From Alteromonadaceae bacterium 2753L.S.0a.02 (GTDB lineage: Bacteria > Pseudomonadota > Gammaproteobacteria > Pseudomonadales > Cellvibrionaceae), in contig VISH01000002.1 in the NCBI GenBank assembly GCA_007827375.1, forward strand, positions 3,063,001 to 3,127,000: DNA of 64,000 nucleotides. Reading direction: 5' to 3'. The notes under the pieces are model-generated. The model saw only the letters and a program-made list of their open reading frames with translations, had not been told where the DNA came from and ran no database searches. Positions 16,883 to 25,560 of this stretch are shown here, piece after piece. Every line of letters begins with the position of its first letter. Within the stretch, counting starts at the first letter, position 1. The translations under genes and the position numbers were made by a program.

Positions 16883-18793
16883 TCAAGCCTGCAACGACGA
16901 TTGGCGCACAGCGCTCTGCAAAATTGCCTGCTTATTAATACCCAGTTTCTTTATACGGGATGCCAGAGTGGTGGGTTTCACGCCCAACAATGCCGCCGCC
17001 CCATCTTTCCCGTAAATCTTGCCATGCGTACGTTGCAGTGCATTGACAATCGATTGGTTTTGAAAGTTGCGACAATCGGATTCGGTGGCGATGCTCGCGT
17101 CGGGTTCAACCGTTTCGCAACTGGAAGTGCTCGTGACATTGGCTAAAGATTCCAACACCAGACGATTGCCGCGACTGAGAATAACCTGGCGTTCCAATAA
17201 ATTTTCCAACTCACGGATATTACCTGGCCAATCGTACAGTTGCAGGTTTCGCATTTGCCCCACCGATATTTCCAGCTCAGGTTTGTTAAATCGCGTACAG
17301 GCTTTTTTGAGAAAATGCCCGACCAATAAAGGAATATCGGAACGGCGTTCCCGCAAGGACGCCGATCGAATTGGAAACACATTTAAACGGAAATATAAAT
17401 CTTCGCGAAACTGGCCGGTTTTAACCCGTTCCAACAAATTGCGGTTGGTGGCGGCAATCACCCTGACATTAGCGGTGCGTGTTTGCGACTCGCCAACACG
17501 CTCAAACTCCTGATCTTGTAATACCCGCAGCAGTTTGCCCTGCAATTCAAGGGGGATTTCACCCACTTCGTCTAAAAACAGAGTACCCTCGTCCGCCACT
17601 TCAAAACGCCCGAGCCGATCAGAAACCGCGCCAGAGAAGGCGCCTTTAATGTGCCCAAAGAATTCGCTTTCGAATAAATCGCGTGGTATCGCAGCACAAT
17701 TGACACGCACCAATGGCCTGTTATTGCGCTCACTGGCGTTATGAATTGCGCGAGCGATTAATTCTTTACCGGTTCCCGATTCGCCAGTAATTAAAACAGT
17801 GGCATCTGTGGGCGCAACCAATTGCACTTGATTAATAACCTGGCGAATGGCGGGGCTTTTACCAACGATGTGATGAGTGTTGTATTCCGCGCTGATTTCT
17901 TCCTGCAGGTAGGCATTTTCCAACTCGAGGCGCTGCTTTAGGCGTTCCACTTCCTGCAGCGCATTACGTAATTTGTTTTCGGCATTTTTACGATCGGATA
18001 CATCGCGAAAAATAACCACCGCGCCCACCAGGTGGCCCTTGTCCAATATCGGGGTACTGGTGTATTCCACCGCTATGGGCTCACCAGATTTGGTCCAAAA
18101 CACCTCGTCCTCGACACGCTTCACAACGCCATCTTTAAACGCGGCATATATCGGACAATCCTGCACACAATAATCCGAGCCATCCGGGTGGCTGTAATGA
18201 ATGGCAGAATGAATATTAACGCCAATCAATTCTTCGGCCTTCCAGCCCAGCATTCGCTCTGCCGCGGGATTAACGAATGTCGCGCAGCCTTCGGCGTCGA
18301 TACCGTAAATGCCCTCGCCTGCCGCGCTGAGAATAAGCTGGTTCTCACGTTCAATATTTTCAAAAACCTGGTGAATACGTTGCCACTGCAGCAAACCATT
18401 TTTATGAGAGCGGTGTGTACTGGTGTGTAATTGCCAATTTTCAAATTCCCGTTTGTCGCGCAAACATAAACACAGTAATGATTTTGAATGGGCATGCAGT
18501 AGGCTGCCACTCACCTCAAGCTCGAGTTGTTGCCCGCCATTATCTTCAAAAATAAGTTCATCACTAAAACCGTATTTTTGGTCCAAGACCTGCTGGGTAA
18601 GGGCAATCAATTGTGGCAATGTCTGTTGGAAGCAACGCAGCACATTCATGGCATAGAGCATGTCACTGCTTACTTGGAGCAGTGTTAACGCCCGGTTGTT
18701 CGCGTGCACAATTTCACCGGCGAATGGATCGATCACCACCAAGGCTTCCGGTAATTCATTCATCACTGCATAGGTGTCGGCACTAAGTCGCAT
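16883..18793 (-). CDS. PAS-containing sigma-54 activator, likely cyanate regulator
   Basis: The protein has 636 residues. An N-terminal PAS-like domain (about 5-110) precedes a second PAS (about 150-275, with the cysteine pair in YCVQDCPIY) and a coiled coil. The AAA+ domain follows with Walker A GESGTGKE (about 334-341), the sigma-54 contact loop GAFSGA (about 380-386; Ser replaces the usual Thr) and Walker B GTLFLDEVGEI. A Fis-type helix-turn-helix ends the protein (GKDGAAALLGVKPTTLASRIKKL). It is divergent from the cyanate operon, whose upstream region carries matching palindromes and a -24/-12 promoter. It has no receiver domain, so activity is probably set by ligand or redox sensing in PAS. 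Confidence 0.9.
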   Translation of the reverse strand: MRLSADTYAVMNELPEALVVIDPFAGEIVHANNRALTLLQVSSDMLYAMNVLRCFQQTLPQLIALTQQVLDQKYGFSDELIFEDNGGQQLELEVSGSLLHAHSKSLLCLCLRDKREFENWQLHTSTHRSHKNGLLQWQRIHQVFENIERENQLILSAAGEGIYGIDAEGCATFVNPAAERMLGWKAEELIGVNIHSAIHYSHPDGSDYCVQDCPIYAAFKDGVVKRVEDEVFWTKSGEPIAVEYTSTPILDKGHLVGAVVIFRDVSDRKNAENKLRNALQEVERLKQRLELENAYLQEEISAEYNTHHIVGKSPAIRQVINQVQLVAPTDATVLITGESGTGKELIARAIHNASERNNRPLVRVNCAAIPRDLFESEFFGHIKGAFSGAVSDRLGRFEVADEGTLFLDEVGEIPLELQGKLLRVLQDQEFERVGESQTRTANVRVIAATNRNLLERVKTGQFREDLYFRLNVFPIRSASLRERRSDIPLLVGHFLKKACTRFNKPELEISVGQMRNLQLYDWPGNIRELENLLERQVILSRGNRLVLESLANVTSTSSCETVEPDASIATESDCRNFQNQSIVNALQRTHGKIYGKDGAAALLGVKPTTLASRIKKLGINKQAILQSAVRQSSLQA

Positions 18794-18831
18794 GATTCCC
18801 CCAAAACAAATTTAAACGCTTCGAAAGAGCA

Positions 18832-18882
18832 ACGAAAATTCGTGCCAACAGCCACGATAAATCGTGATCAACGAAATTTCGT
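18832..18882. promoter_or_regulatory. Three ACGA-N4-TCGT sites, candidate enhancer
   Basis: ACGA-AAAT-TCGT (18832-18843), ACGA-TAAA-TCGT (18854-18865) and ACGA-AATT-TCGT (18871-18882) are three copies of one 12-bp palindrome. They lie 70-120 bp upstream of a sigma-54-type promoter and about 40-90 bp from the start of the divergent activator gene. This is the usual layout of an upstream activating sequence for a Fis-type activator. The sites could also mediate autoregulation. Confidence 0.7.
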
Positions 18883-18952
18883 GCTACCGCCCAAAAACTG
18901 AAATTTGTATTTTAAGCATAGTTTTCAGTGACTTAGACGCTGCATCAAAAGC

Positions 18953-18968
18953 TGGCACAGTCATCGCA
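18953..18968 (+). promoter_or_regulatory. Sigma-54 (-24/-12) promoter of the cyanate operon
   Basis: TGGCAC-AGTCA-TCGCA has GG and GC exactly 10 bp apart, as in the TGGCAC-N5-TTGC consensus; the only core deviation is TC for TT before the GC. Transcription would start near 18979, leaving a leader of about 160 nt before the ATG at 19140. A sigma-54 activator gene lies divergently next door. Confidence 0.75.
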
Positions 18969-19139
18969 CAGAGGAAAATACAGGAACGCTCGATGCAACT
19001 CGATGCAAGTAGTTCAGCGCCCAGCTGAATTCAAATGGAATCATTTTGCTGCACATCAGGTGTAAGGCACCGCCAAGTACTGTTTTTCAAGCGCCATGCG
19101 CTAATTCAGTGCTCACATTCTGTAGAAAGGGGGAAACGC

Positions 19140-20606
19140 ATGACCAATAAAAGTCTCGGTAATCCATACGACGAAAATACGTCGCTCACCCACACGAAAA
19201 GCTGTACCTGTGAAGCCTGTATTCAGGCCCACGATCACAAGAGTTATTCTGAAGCACTGGAAAAGCAAGCGGATCAAATAAGCAGCCACACGAACAGTCA
19301 CACGAATACATCGGCAACTCATCAGCTTCAGGACGACCCTCTTCCGAGCAGTGAAGCTATGATGGAACGCGCTATCGAAAATGCCATCGTACGCGGTATT
19401 TTCGGACACAACGACGTCAACCGACGCGCCTTTGTGCGCGCCCTGGGGGGCGGTACGTTAGCTGCAGCACTCTCTTCGATATTACCCATGGGTGCCATTA
19501 AGGCCGCAGCCATGGAAAGCAACGGAAAGTTGGAAAAAACCAAATTAAATATCGGCTTCGTGCCCATCACCTGCGCGACGCCCATTATTATGGCGCACCC
19601 GCTGGGCTTCTATTCAAAGTATGGTCTCGACGTAGACGTGATAAAAACCGCCGGTTGGGCGGTTGCTCGTGACAAATCCTTAAATATGGAATACGACGCG
19701 TCTCACATGCTAACGCCCATGCCTCTGGCAATGACGATGGGCGCGGGCTCCACCGCAAAACCTTTTATTATGCCCGCGGTAGAAAACATTAACGGCCAGG
19801 CGATTGTGCTGCACAACAAGCACAAAGACAAACGCAACCCTAAAGACTGGAAAGGTTTTAAATTCGGTGTGCCGTTTGAATATTCGATGCATAATTTCTT
19901 ACTGCGCTACTATGTGGCAGAACACGGCATTGACCCAGACAAAGACATACAGATCCGCGTTGTGCCGCCACCCGAAATGGTTGCCAACCTGCGCGCCGAA
20001 AACCTCGACGGCTATCTCTCGCCCGACCCGTTCAACCAACGGGCCGTCTGGGAAAAAGTGGGTTTTATTCACACATTAACCAAAGACATTTGGGAAGGAC
20101 ATCCGTGTTGTGCGTTTGCGTGCAGTCAGGAGTTTGCAACCACCAATCCCAACACTTTCGCGGCATTATTTAAAGCCATTGTGGACGCAACCCACTACTC
20201 GGCGAAATTTGAAAACCGCAAGGAAATTTCTGCGGCTATCGCACCCAAAAATTATCTTAACCAACCGGTACCGGTGGTGGAACAGGTTCTCACGGGTCGC
20301 TATGCCGATGGTCTGGGCAAGGTACAGAATGTTCCCGACCGAATCGATTTCGATCCCTTCCCCTGGCATTCCATGGCGGTATGGATTCTTACTCAGATGA
20401 AACGCTGGGGTTATGTGAAAGGCGATATTGATTACAAAGCCATCGCGCAGCAAGTTTATATTGCAACCGATGCCGGCAAGGTGATGAAAGACCTCGGCTA
20501 CGAAGCGCCCAGCAAAACTTATGAGAATTACACCATTATGGGCAAGGAATTCGACTACACCAAGCCGGAAGAGTACATCAGCAGCTTCGCCATTAAACGC
20601 ACTTAA
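19140..20606 (+). CDS. NrtA/CmpA-family ABC substrate-binding protein, Tat-exported
   Basis: The protein has 488 residues from the ATG at 19140, preceded by AGAAAGGGGGA. Before the Tat motif (RRAFVRAL, Arg95-Arg96, then a hydrophobic AAALSSILPMGAIKA) it carries an unusual cytosolic extension of about 90 residues with Cys22, Cys24, Cys27, His31 and His33 and a His/Thr/Ser-rich linker. The mature part has nitrate/bicarbonate-binding-family landmarks (NIGFVPITCATPIIMAHPLGFY, AENLDGYLSPDPFNQRA, WEGHPCCAFACSQEFA). Given cynS in the same operon, cyanate is the likely ligand, with nitrate or bicarbonate as alternatives. Confidence 0.88.
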   Translation: MTNKSLGNPYDENTSLTHTKSCTCEACIQAHDHKSYSEALEKQADQISSHTNSHTNTSATHQLQDDPLPSSEAMMERAIENAIVRGIFGHNDVNRRAFVRALGGGTLAAALSSILPMGAIKAAAMESNGKLEKTKLNIGFVPITCATPIIMAHPLGFYSKYGLDVDVIKTAGWAVARDKSLNMEYDASHMLTPMPLAMTMGAGSTAKPFIMPAVENINGQAIVLHNKHKDKRNPKDWKGFKFGVPFEYSMHNFLLRYYVAEHGIDPDKDIQIRVVPPPEMVANLRAENLDGYLSPDPFNQRAVWEKVGFIHTLTKDIWEGHPCCAFACSQEFATTNPNTFAALFKAIVDATHYSAKFENRKEISAAIAPKNYLNQPVPVVEQVLTGRYADGLGKVQNVPDRIDFDPFPWHSMAVWILTQMKRWGYVKGDIDYKAIAQQVYIATDAGKVMKDLGYEAPSKTYENYTIMGKEFDYTKPEEYISSFAIKRT

Positions 20607-20616
20607 ACCCTTAATA

Positions 20617-20636
20617 GCGGCAGCTCGAACTGCCGC
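20617..20636 (+). other. Intercistronic hairpin after the binding-protein gene
   Basis: GCGGCAG-CTCGAA-CTGCCGC is a perfect 7-bp stem 10 nt after the binding-protein stop and 28 nt before the permease start, with no T-run after it. Such hairpins often protect the upstream mRNA from 3' decay and so raise binding protein over permease. That role here is inferred. Confidence 0.5.
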
Positions 20637-20663
20637 GTCGTCGCCCGAATACCAGGGGGAATC

Positions 20664-21491
20664 ATGCTGTCGCTCAGAATACGCTCCATAATATTGTCGT
20701 TAACAATTTTAGTTATCACAATGGGCCTTTGGGAATTGGCCAGCCAACCGCCTGAAACCAGCGAAGCCCTCACTGAGTATGAGTTGCTTATGGGCGGTGC
20801 AGATCAGGAAGCACGTGTACCGCCGCCATCCGACGTGATTAAATTAGCCGCCGAAGAAATTTCCAATCCATTTTACGACAAAGGGCCAAACGACAAAGGC
20901 ATCGGAATTCAATTGGGTTACTCGCTTTATCGCGTGTTAACCGGCTATCTTGGCGCTGCTCTGTTGGCGATTCCCATCGGATTTGTGATCGGCATGTCGC
21001 CATTAATGTACAACGCACTCAATCCTTTTATTCAGGTGTTGCGCCCTATTTCGCCATTGGCCTGGATGCCACTTGCACTATTTATTATTAAAGACTCAGA
21101 AGCTTCAGCAATTTTCGTCATTTTTATTTGTTCCATCTGGCCCATGTTAATTAACACAGCTTTTGGCGTCGCCGGCGTTCGCAAAGATTGGGTGAATGTG
21201 GCACGAACTCATGAGCTGAGTGCGTTGCGCACCGCGTTTACCGTAATCCTGCCCGCTGCCGCCCCCACCATTCTCACCGGCATGCGAATTTCCATTGGTA
21301 TCGCCTGGTTGGTCATTGTTGCCGCTGAAATGCTCGTGGGCGGAACCGGGATCGGCTACTACGTGTGGAACGAATGGAATAATCTGGATTTAACCAGTGT
21401 AATTTTTTCAATATTAATGATTGGCTTGGTCGGAATGTTGCTGGATCTCGGTTTAAATGCAGCCACCCGTTTGGTGCAGTATCAGGAGTAA
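20664..21491 (+). CDS. ABC transporter permease (NrtB/cyanate type)
   Basis: The protein has 275 residues with about six membrane segments, the first directly at the N-terminus (IILSLTILVITMGLW). The BPD_transp_1 fold is indicated by SLYRVLTGYLGAALLAIPIG, LRPISPLAWMPLALF and the EAA-type loop around VARTHELSALRTAFTVILPAAAPTI. A periplasmic insert near residues 35-75 (ELLMGGADQEARVPPPSDV) is typical of the nitrate/taurine/cyanate group. It pairs with the ATPase starting 6 bp downstream. Confidence 0.9.
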   Translation: MLSLRIRSIILSLTILVITMGLWELASQPPETSEALTEYELLMGGADQEARVPPPSDVIKLAAEEISNPFYDKGPNDKGIGIQLGYSLYRVLTGYLGAALLAIPIGFVIGMSPLMYNALNPFIQVLRPISPLAWMPLALFIIKDSEASAIFVIFICSIWPMLINTAFGVAGVRKDWVNVARTHELSALRTAFTVILPAAAPTILTGMRISIGIAWLVIVAAEMLVGGTGIGYYVWNEWNNLDLTSVIFSILMIGLVGMLLDLGLNAATRLVQYQE

Positions 21492-21497
21492 GCGTTC

Positions 21498-22406
21498 ATG
21501 ACCGTAAAATCATTTTTAAAAGTCGAAAATCTCGCCAAACGTTTCCCCAGCCCGAAAGGTGAAGCAGAACTTACTGTTTTTGAAAATGTCAGTTTTAGTA
21601 TCGAGAAGGGCGAGTTTGTCTGCATCATCGGGCACTCCGGCTGCGGTAAATCCACAATTATCAATACCCTTGCGGGGCTCGATACTCCAAGCGATGGTAT
21701 TGTACTCATGGATGAAAAAGAAGTGTCTGGCCCGAGTCTCGATCGCGGCATGGTCTTTCAAAATTATTCTCTGTTGCCCTGGTTGAGCGCGCTCGATAAC
21801 GTCCGCTTCGGTGTACGGGCACGCTGGCCAAATTGGAGCAAAGACAAGCTAACAACTCACAGCCTTGACTATCTGGAGATGGTGGGCTTGAGCGATGTCG
21901 TTAACCGCAAACCCGCACAACTTTCCGGCGGTATGCGGCAGCGTGTATCCATCGCACGCGCGTTCGCAACGCAGCCCAAATTATTATTACTGGATGAACC
22001 ATTCGGCGCCCTGGACGCGCTCACGCGCGGCAACATTCAGGATGAACTCATAAACATTTGGGGACGCATGCAACAAACTGTTTTTATGATTACTCACGAT
22101 GTTGATGAAGCTATTCTGCTGGCCGATAAAATCTTGCTGATGTCCAACGGTCCCAACGCCGTTATCGCCGAATCGGTTACCGTAGATATTTCCCGGCCAC
22201 GAGTACGCGCCGACATTATTAAAGATGAAAGTTATTACCACCTGCGTAATTATCTGGTTGATTTTTTAGTAAACCGATCTGATGAACGCCCAACTGATGC
22301 AAACCAAACCCTGCCTAAAGTGGTCAACCCCATTGCAGGCATTAAAAAAAAGCCTTCGCTAAGCGCAGTAAAGGCCACTAAAAAAACTATTGAAATGACA
22401 GCATAG
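21498..22406 (+). CDS. ABC transporter ATP-binding protein (NrtD/cyanate type)
   Basis: The protein has 302 residues. Walker A GHSGCGKST (about 50-58), Q-loop VFQNYSLLPW, signature LSGGMRQRVSIARAFA, Walker B LLLLDEPFGALD and the switch His in MITHDVDEA are complete. The C-terminal tail of about 60 residues is Lys/Pro-rich and shows no second domain. It energises the permease encoded just upstream. Confidence 0.93.
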   Translation: MTVKSFLKVENLAKRFPSPKGEAELTVFENVSFSIEKGEFVCIIGHSGCGKSTIINTLAGLDTPSDGIVLMDEKEVSGPSLDRGMVFQNYSLLPWLSALDNVRFGVRARWPNWSKDKLTTHSLDYLEMVGLSDVVNRKPAQLSGGMRQRVSIARAFATQPKLLLLDEPFGALDALTRGNIQDELINIWGRMQQTVFMITHDVDEAILLADKILLMSNGPNAVIAESVTVDISRPRVRADIIKDESYYHLRNYLVDFLVNRSDERPTDANQTLPKVVNPIAGIKKKPSLSAVKATKKTIEMTA

Positions 22407-22418
22407 GAGAAACTGACT

Positions 22419-22859
22419 ATGAATAAAGTAGACGTAACAGAAGCCATTGTTCTCGCAAAAAAAGCCCGCTCACTCAGCTGGGAGGCGATTGCCGGGGAAC
22501 TCGGCATGGGCACCGTGTGGGTAACTTCTGCGTGTCTGGGCATGAACAGCATGCCTGAAGAGTCCGCAGAAAAACTCTGTGCGCTGCTCAATTTACCCGA
22601 GGGCTCCAAAGCGGTTTTAATGGAATACCCCACCAAAACCTGGGAAAAAAGCGTGCCGCAAGATCCTTTAATTTATCGCTTGTACGAAATTGTGGGTGTG
22701 TATGGCGATACTTTGAAGGAAGTGATTCAAGAGCAATTTGGTGACGGTATCATGAGCGCTATCGATTTTTCGATGGACGTTGCCAAAGAAGAAAATCCCA
22801 AAGGTGACCGTGTTGTGATTACCATGAACGGTAAATTCCTGCCCTATAAAGCCTGGTAA
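22419..22859 (+). CDS. cynS: Cyanate hydratase (cyanase)
   Basis: The protein has 146 residues, with an N-terminal helix-turn-helix-like domain and the C-terminal catalytic fold. Arg87 (IYRLYE), Glu90 and Ser113 (GIMSAIDF) correspond to the known catalytic Arg96, Glu99 and Ser122 of E. coli CynS with a constant offset of nine. The enzyme converts cyanate plus bicarbonate to carbamate and CO2, and carbamate breaks down to ammonia, giving nitrogen. It starts 12 bp behind the ATPase gene. No carbonic anhydrase (cynT) is adjacent. Confidence 0.97.
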   Translation: MNKVDVTEAIVLAKKARSLSWEAIAGELGMGTVWVTSACLGMNSMPEESAEKLCALLNLPEGSKAVLMEYPTKTWEKSVPQDPLIYRLYEIVGVYGDTLKEVIQEQFGDGIMSAIDFSMDVAKEENPKGDRVVITMNGKFLPYKAW

Positions 22860-22866
22860 CGCAACA

Positions 22867-23298
22867 ATGACTGAAGAATTGCGGCACCCCCTGCCGCCCT
22901 TTACCGAAGAAACTGCTCGGCAAAAGGTGCAAATGGCTGAAAATGCCTGGAACACGCGCGACCCTGCCAAGGTCGCGCTGGCCTACACCGAAGACAGCGA
23001 ATGGCGCAATCGCAATGAATTTTTTAGCGGGCGAGAAGCGATACGGGAATTTCTGACACGCAAATGGCAGAAAGAACACGACTACCGTTTGAAGAAAAGT
23101 CTGTGGGCTTACACCGGTAATCGCATAGCCGTGCGCTTTGAGTACGAATGGCACGACGACGCCGGCCAGTGGTATCGCTCCTATGGCAATGAAAACTGGG
23201 AATTTTCAGAAACCGGTCACATGCAAAAAAGATTTGCGAGCATAAATGATTTGGAGATTACCGAAAGCGAGCGACGTATTTGTTCGGAAAACGAGTAG
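22867..23298 (+). CDS. DUF1348 / NTF2-like small protein
   Basis: The protein has 143 residues with the SnoaL/NTF2-like cone-fold pattern characteristic of DUF1348: KVQMAENAWNTRDPAKVALAYTEDSEWRNRNEFFSGR, then the strands LWAYTGNRIAVRFEYEWHDDAGQWYRSYGNENWEF and MQKRFASINDL. It follows cynS by 7 bp as the last gene of the cyanate operon and is convergent with the VWA gene (3 bp between stops). The biochemical role is unknown. The location suggests a link to cyanate or carbamate metabolism. Confidence 0.85.
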   Translation: MTEELRHPLPPFTEETARQKVQMAENAWNTRDPAKVALAYTEDSEWRNRNEFFSGREAIREFLTRKWQKEHDYRLKKSLWAYTGNRIAVRFEYEWHDDAGQWYRSYGNENWEFSETGHMQKRFASINDLEITESERRICSENE

Positions 23299-23301
23299 CG
23301 C

Positions 23302-25560
23302 CTAATTCTTAGGTTCCGATTCGTCTTCATCCTCGTCATCCTCGCCCTGCGCATCGAGATCGTCAATCAGCGTTGATATGGCCTCGTCGAGCTCGTCTTC
23401 AGCGAGATCGAGGCCTTGCGCCTTTAGCATTTCGGCCACCATCTCATCGTCTTCCGCTTCCAGTTCGTTGTCTACATCTTCCTCATCTGCCGTCATCGCA
23501 TCGAGATCATCCAGGTCTTCAAGATCTTCACTGTCGCTTTCAAGATCGTCCTGCGACATATCATCGGGTGGCGGCATCTCGTCGTTAGTGTCCGGTTGCG
23601 CCAAATCTTCCATGGCGGGCTCAAGGTCTTCCATCGGCGGCTCTTCTTCAGGCACCGGCTCGGGCTCAGGCTCAGGAGGTGGTGGCGGAGTCTCGATTTG
23701 TTCAGCGACCTTCTCTTCAGAAAACTGTTCGAGAATATCGTCGTTTTTCCCCATTATTTTTTTGAAAGCGAAATAACCCAAGGCAAACAACAGTAAATTG
23801 CCAACGCCGAGAATGGTGTATAACAACCACGAAGGTACACCCTCTTTTGCTGGAGCTTGATCTGGCGCTTCAGCGGCAGACTCAGTAGAGTCCTCCGGCT
23901 GTGGTGACGGTGTTGGGGTTATTTCTGGTGTGGCGGTTGCTTCGAAGAAAGGCGCTTTTTCCTCGGTAAAGCCGCCGTCCAGCGAATAATTAAAAGTAAT
24001 TGCATCAAGCGTAACTTCAAATTCCTCACCCTTGCTGTTGAACCCCTTGGCTTTAATTATTGCCTGGTACTCACCTTCAACATCTGGCAATAAATTCGCT
24101 TTCCAGGTATCAACATCAGTCGCTTTTAAAGGGCGTATTTTTTTGCGATTTTCAGGGGTAATAATTGTTGCAACAACCTGAGTACGGGGAATATCGATGC
24201 TTTGATTATAGGAGTTTGCGATCAAGACATATTCGGTTTTACCCTCTTCAAACAACTGCTTAACTTCAGCGCCGAAGGGCTGACGCACGTGAAATTGATG
24301 ATTAAACTGGCGAATGAAGGTTTTGCCGTCGACGATAACATTTAACTGGTAGATACCGCCCTTATCAAAGACTGGAAGCGGGTGTTGATATTTCCCGTCA
24401 TCAGGTGGTGACTCGCCTGAAATTCGCTTGCGCCAGAATTCCTGCAGATCAAATTCATCATTACCGGCTTCCATGACAGCGTTAATGTCCATGAGTTTAA
24501 GAAATTCTTTGCGGGTAATGGTTTTGCCGTCTTCCTGCAGGAACAGAGATAAATCCTCCTGCTGACCTTTAAACACGTTAAGGGGCAGCGGTTTTACCCG
24601 CAAATTTAAATTGCTGACCACCGTTACCCGACTTTCCGGGTCCATTTCAGCTTTAACGCCCCATTCACCTTCCAGAGGCTGCCTAACCGTGATCAAATCG
24701 TATTTGTCAGCACGATGCCATTTAACGTCCTTATCTTCGCTTGCAACGGAATACACGGCTTTGTCGGGTCCGACAAGTTCGGTCTGCTCTGCGGGGTTTT
24801 TACGAAATATCAGCGCCGTAAATTCCTCAACGCTGGAATCGATCACAAACTGGTTATCAGTAAGCGGCACCTGTTCGGCGGGCGCAGCGGCATCGAAGGC
24901 TTTAAGAAAAATACGCATGAGGTCGTCAGCCGTATGCGCCACCTCAGCCATACCGTTGGTGCTGAGCGACAGTTTGCTCATGAGGTTTTTATCAGCGTTA
25001 TCGGATAAGGCGATGGTGTGAATCGTAATGCCGGCGTCTTTAAGTTTGGGCAACACTTCGTCGGCAATACGGCGCCACTCCCGTTTGTTAAGGTCTGGCG
25101 ATTTATCGATATCCACCATGCCATCAGTTAATAAAATGATGCTGGTGCGATAATCGTTGCCAACACTCTCTAAATCGTAAGCCGCCTTTTCCAGCGCTTC
25201 TCCGATGTTGGTGTACAGACCAACCGAATTGATCGCCTTGGCTTTACCGAGTGCAACTTCACGCCATTGCTGAGTGACTGGTTTATGGGGTACCAGCATG
25301 TTGATCCACTTGCCGAAAGTCCAGACACCGGCGCGACTCTGTTCGGGCAGTAATTGCACCAATAACTCAACAGCGGGTTGTCGCAGGTTATTGGGGTCAT
25401 TGCGTTTCATGCTGCCTGAGACGTCGATTACCAGGCGAATATCGGGTGGCAATGGCGCAGCAGCGCTATCGGCAGCATCCGCTTGCGCCAGCGTAGCAGG
25501 CGCAATAGCGAGCCCCGCGAGAAGCAATAACACGCAAGTGATCAAAGGTTTTGCTGTCAT
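23302..25560 (-). CDS. Membrane-anchored VWA-domain protein
   Basis: The protein has 752 residues with an N-terminal signal peptide (LITCVLLLLAGLAIAPATLAQA). The von Willebrand A domain from about residue 40 carries the MIDAS motif DVSGSM and the later ILLTDGMVD. A beta-rich middle, a single membrane segment near residues 580-602 and a cytoplasmic tail of about 150 residues dominated by Glu, Asp and Pro follow. The architecture resembles the TIGR03503 family of gammaproteobacterial VWA proteins of unknown function. The acidic tail on the cytoplasmic face is notable. It is convergent with the cyanate operon. Confidence 0.82.
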   Translation of the reverse strand: MTAKPLITCVLLLLAGLAIAPATLAQADAADSAAAPLPPDIRLVIDVSGSMKRNDPNNLRQPAVELLVQLLPEQSRAGVWTFGKWINMLVPHKPVTQQWREVALGKAKAINSVGLYTNIGEALEKAAYDLESVGNDYRTSIILLTDGMVDIDKSPDLNKREWRRIADEVLPKLKDAGITIHTIALSDNADKNLMSKLSLSTNGMAEVAHTADDLMRIFLKAFDAAAPAEQVPLTDNQFVIDSSVEEFTALIFRKNPAEQTELVGPDKAVYSVASEDKDVKWHRADKYDLITVRQPLEGEWGVKAEMDPESRVTVVSNLNLRVKPLPLNVFKGQQEDLSLFLQEDGKTITRKEFLKLMDINAVMEAGNDEFDLQEFWRKRISGESPPDDGKYQHPLPVFDKGGIYQLNVIVDGKTFIRQFNHQFHVRQPFGAEVKQLFEEGKTEYVLIANSYNQSIDIPRTQVVATIITPENRKKIRPLKATDVDTWKANLLPDVEGEYQAIIKAKGFNSKGEEFEVTLDAITFNYSLDGGFTEEKAPFFEATATPEITPTPSPQPEDSTESAAEAPDQAPAKEGVPSWLLYTILGVGNLLLFALGYFAFKKIMGKNDDILEQFSEEKVAEQIETPPPPPEPEPEPVPEEEPPMEDLEPAMEDLAQPDTNDEMPPPDDMSQDDLESDSEDLEDLDDLDAMTADEEDVDNELEAEDDEMVAEMLKAQGLDLAEDELDEAISTLIDDLDAQGEDDEDEDESEPKN

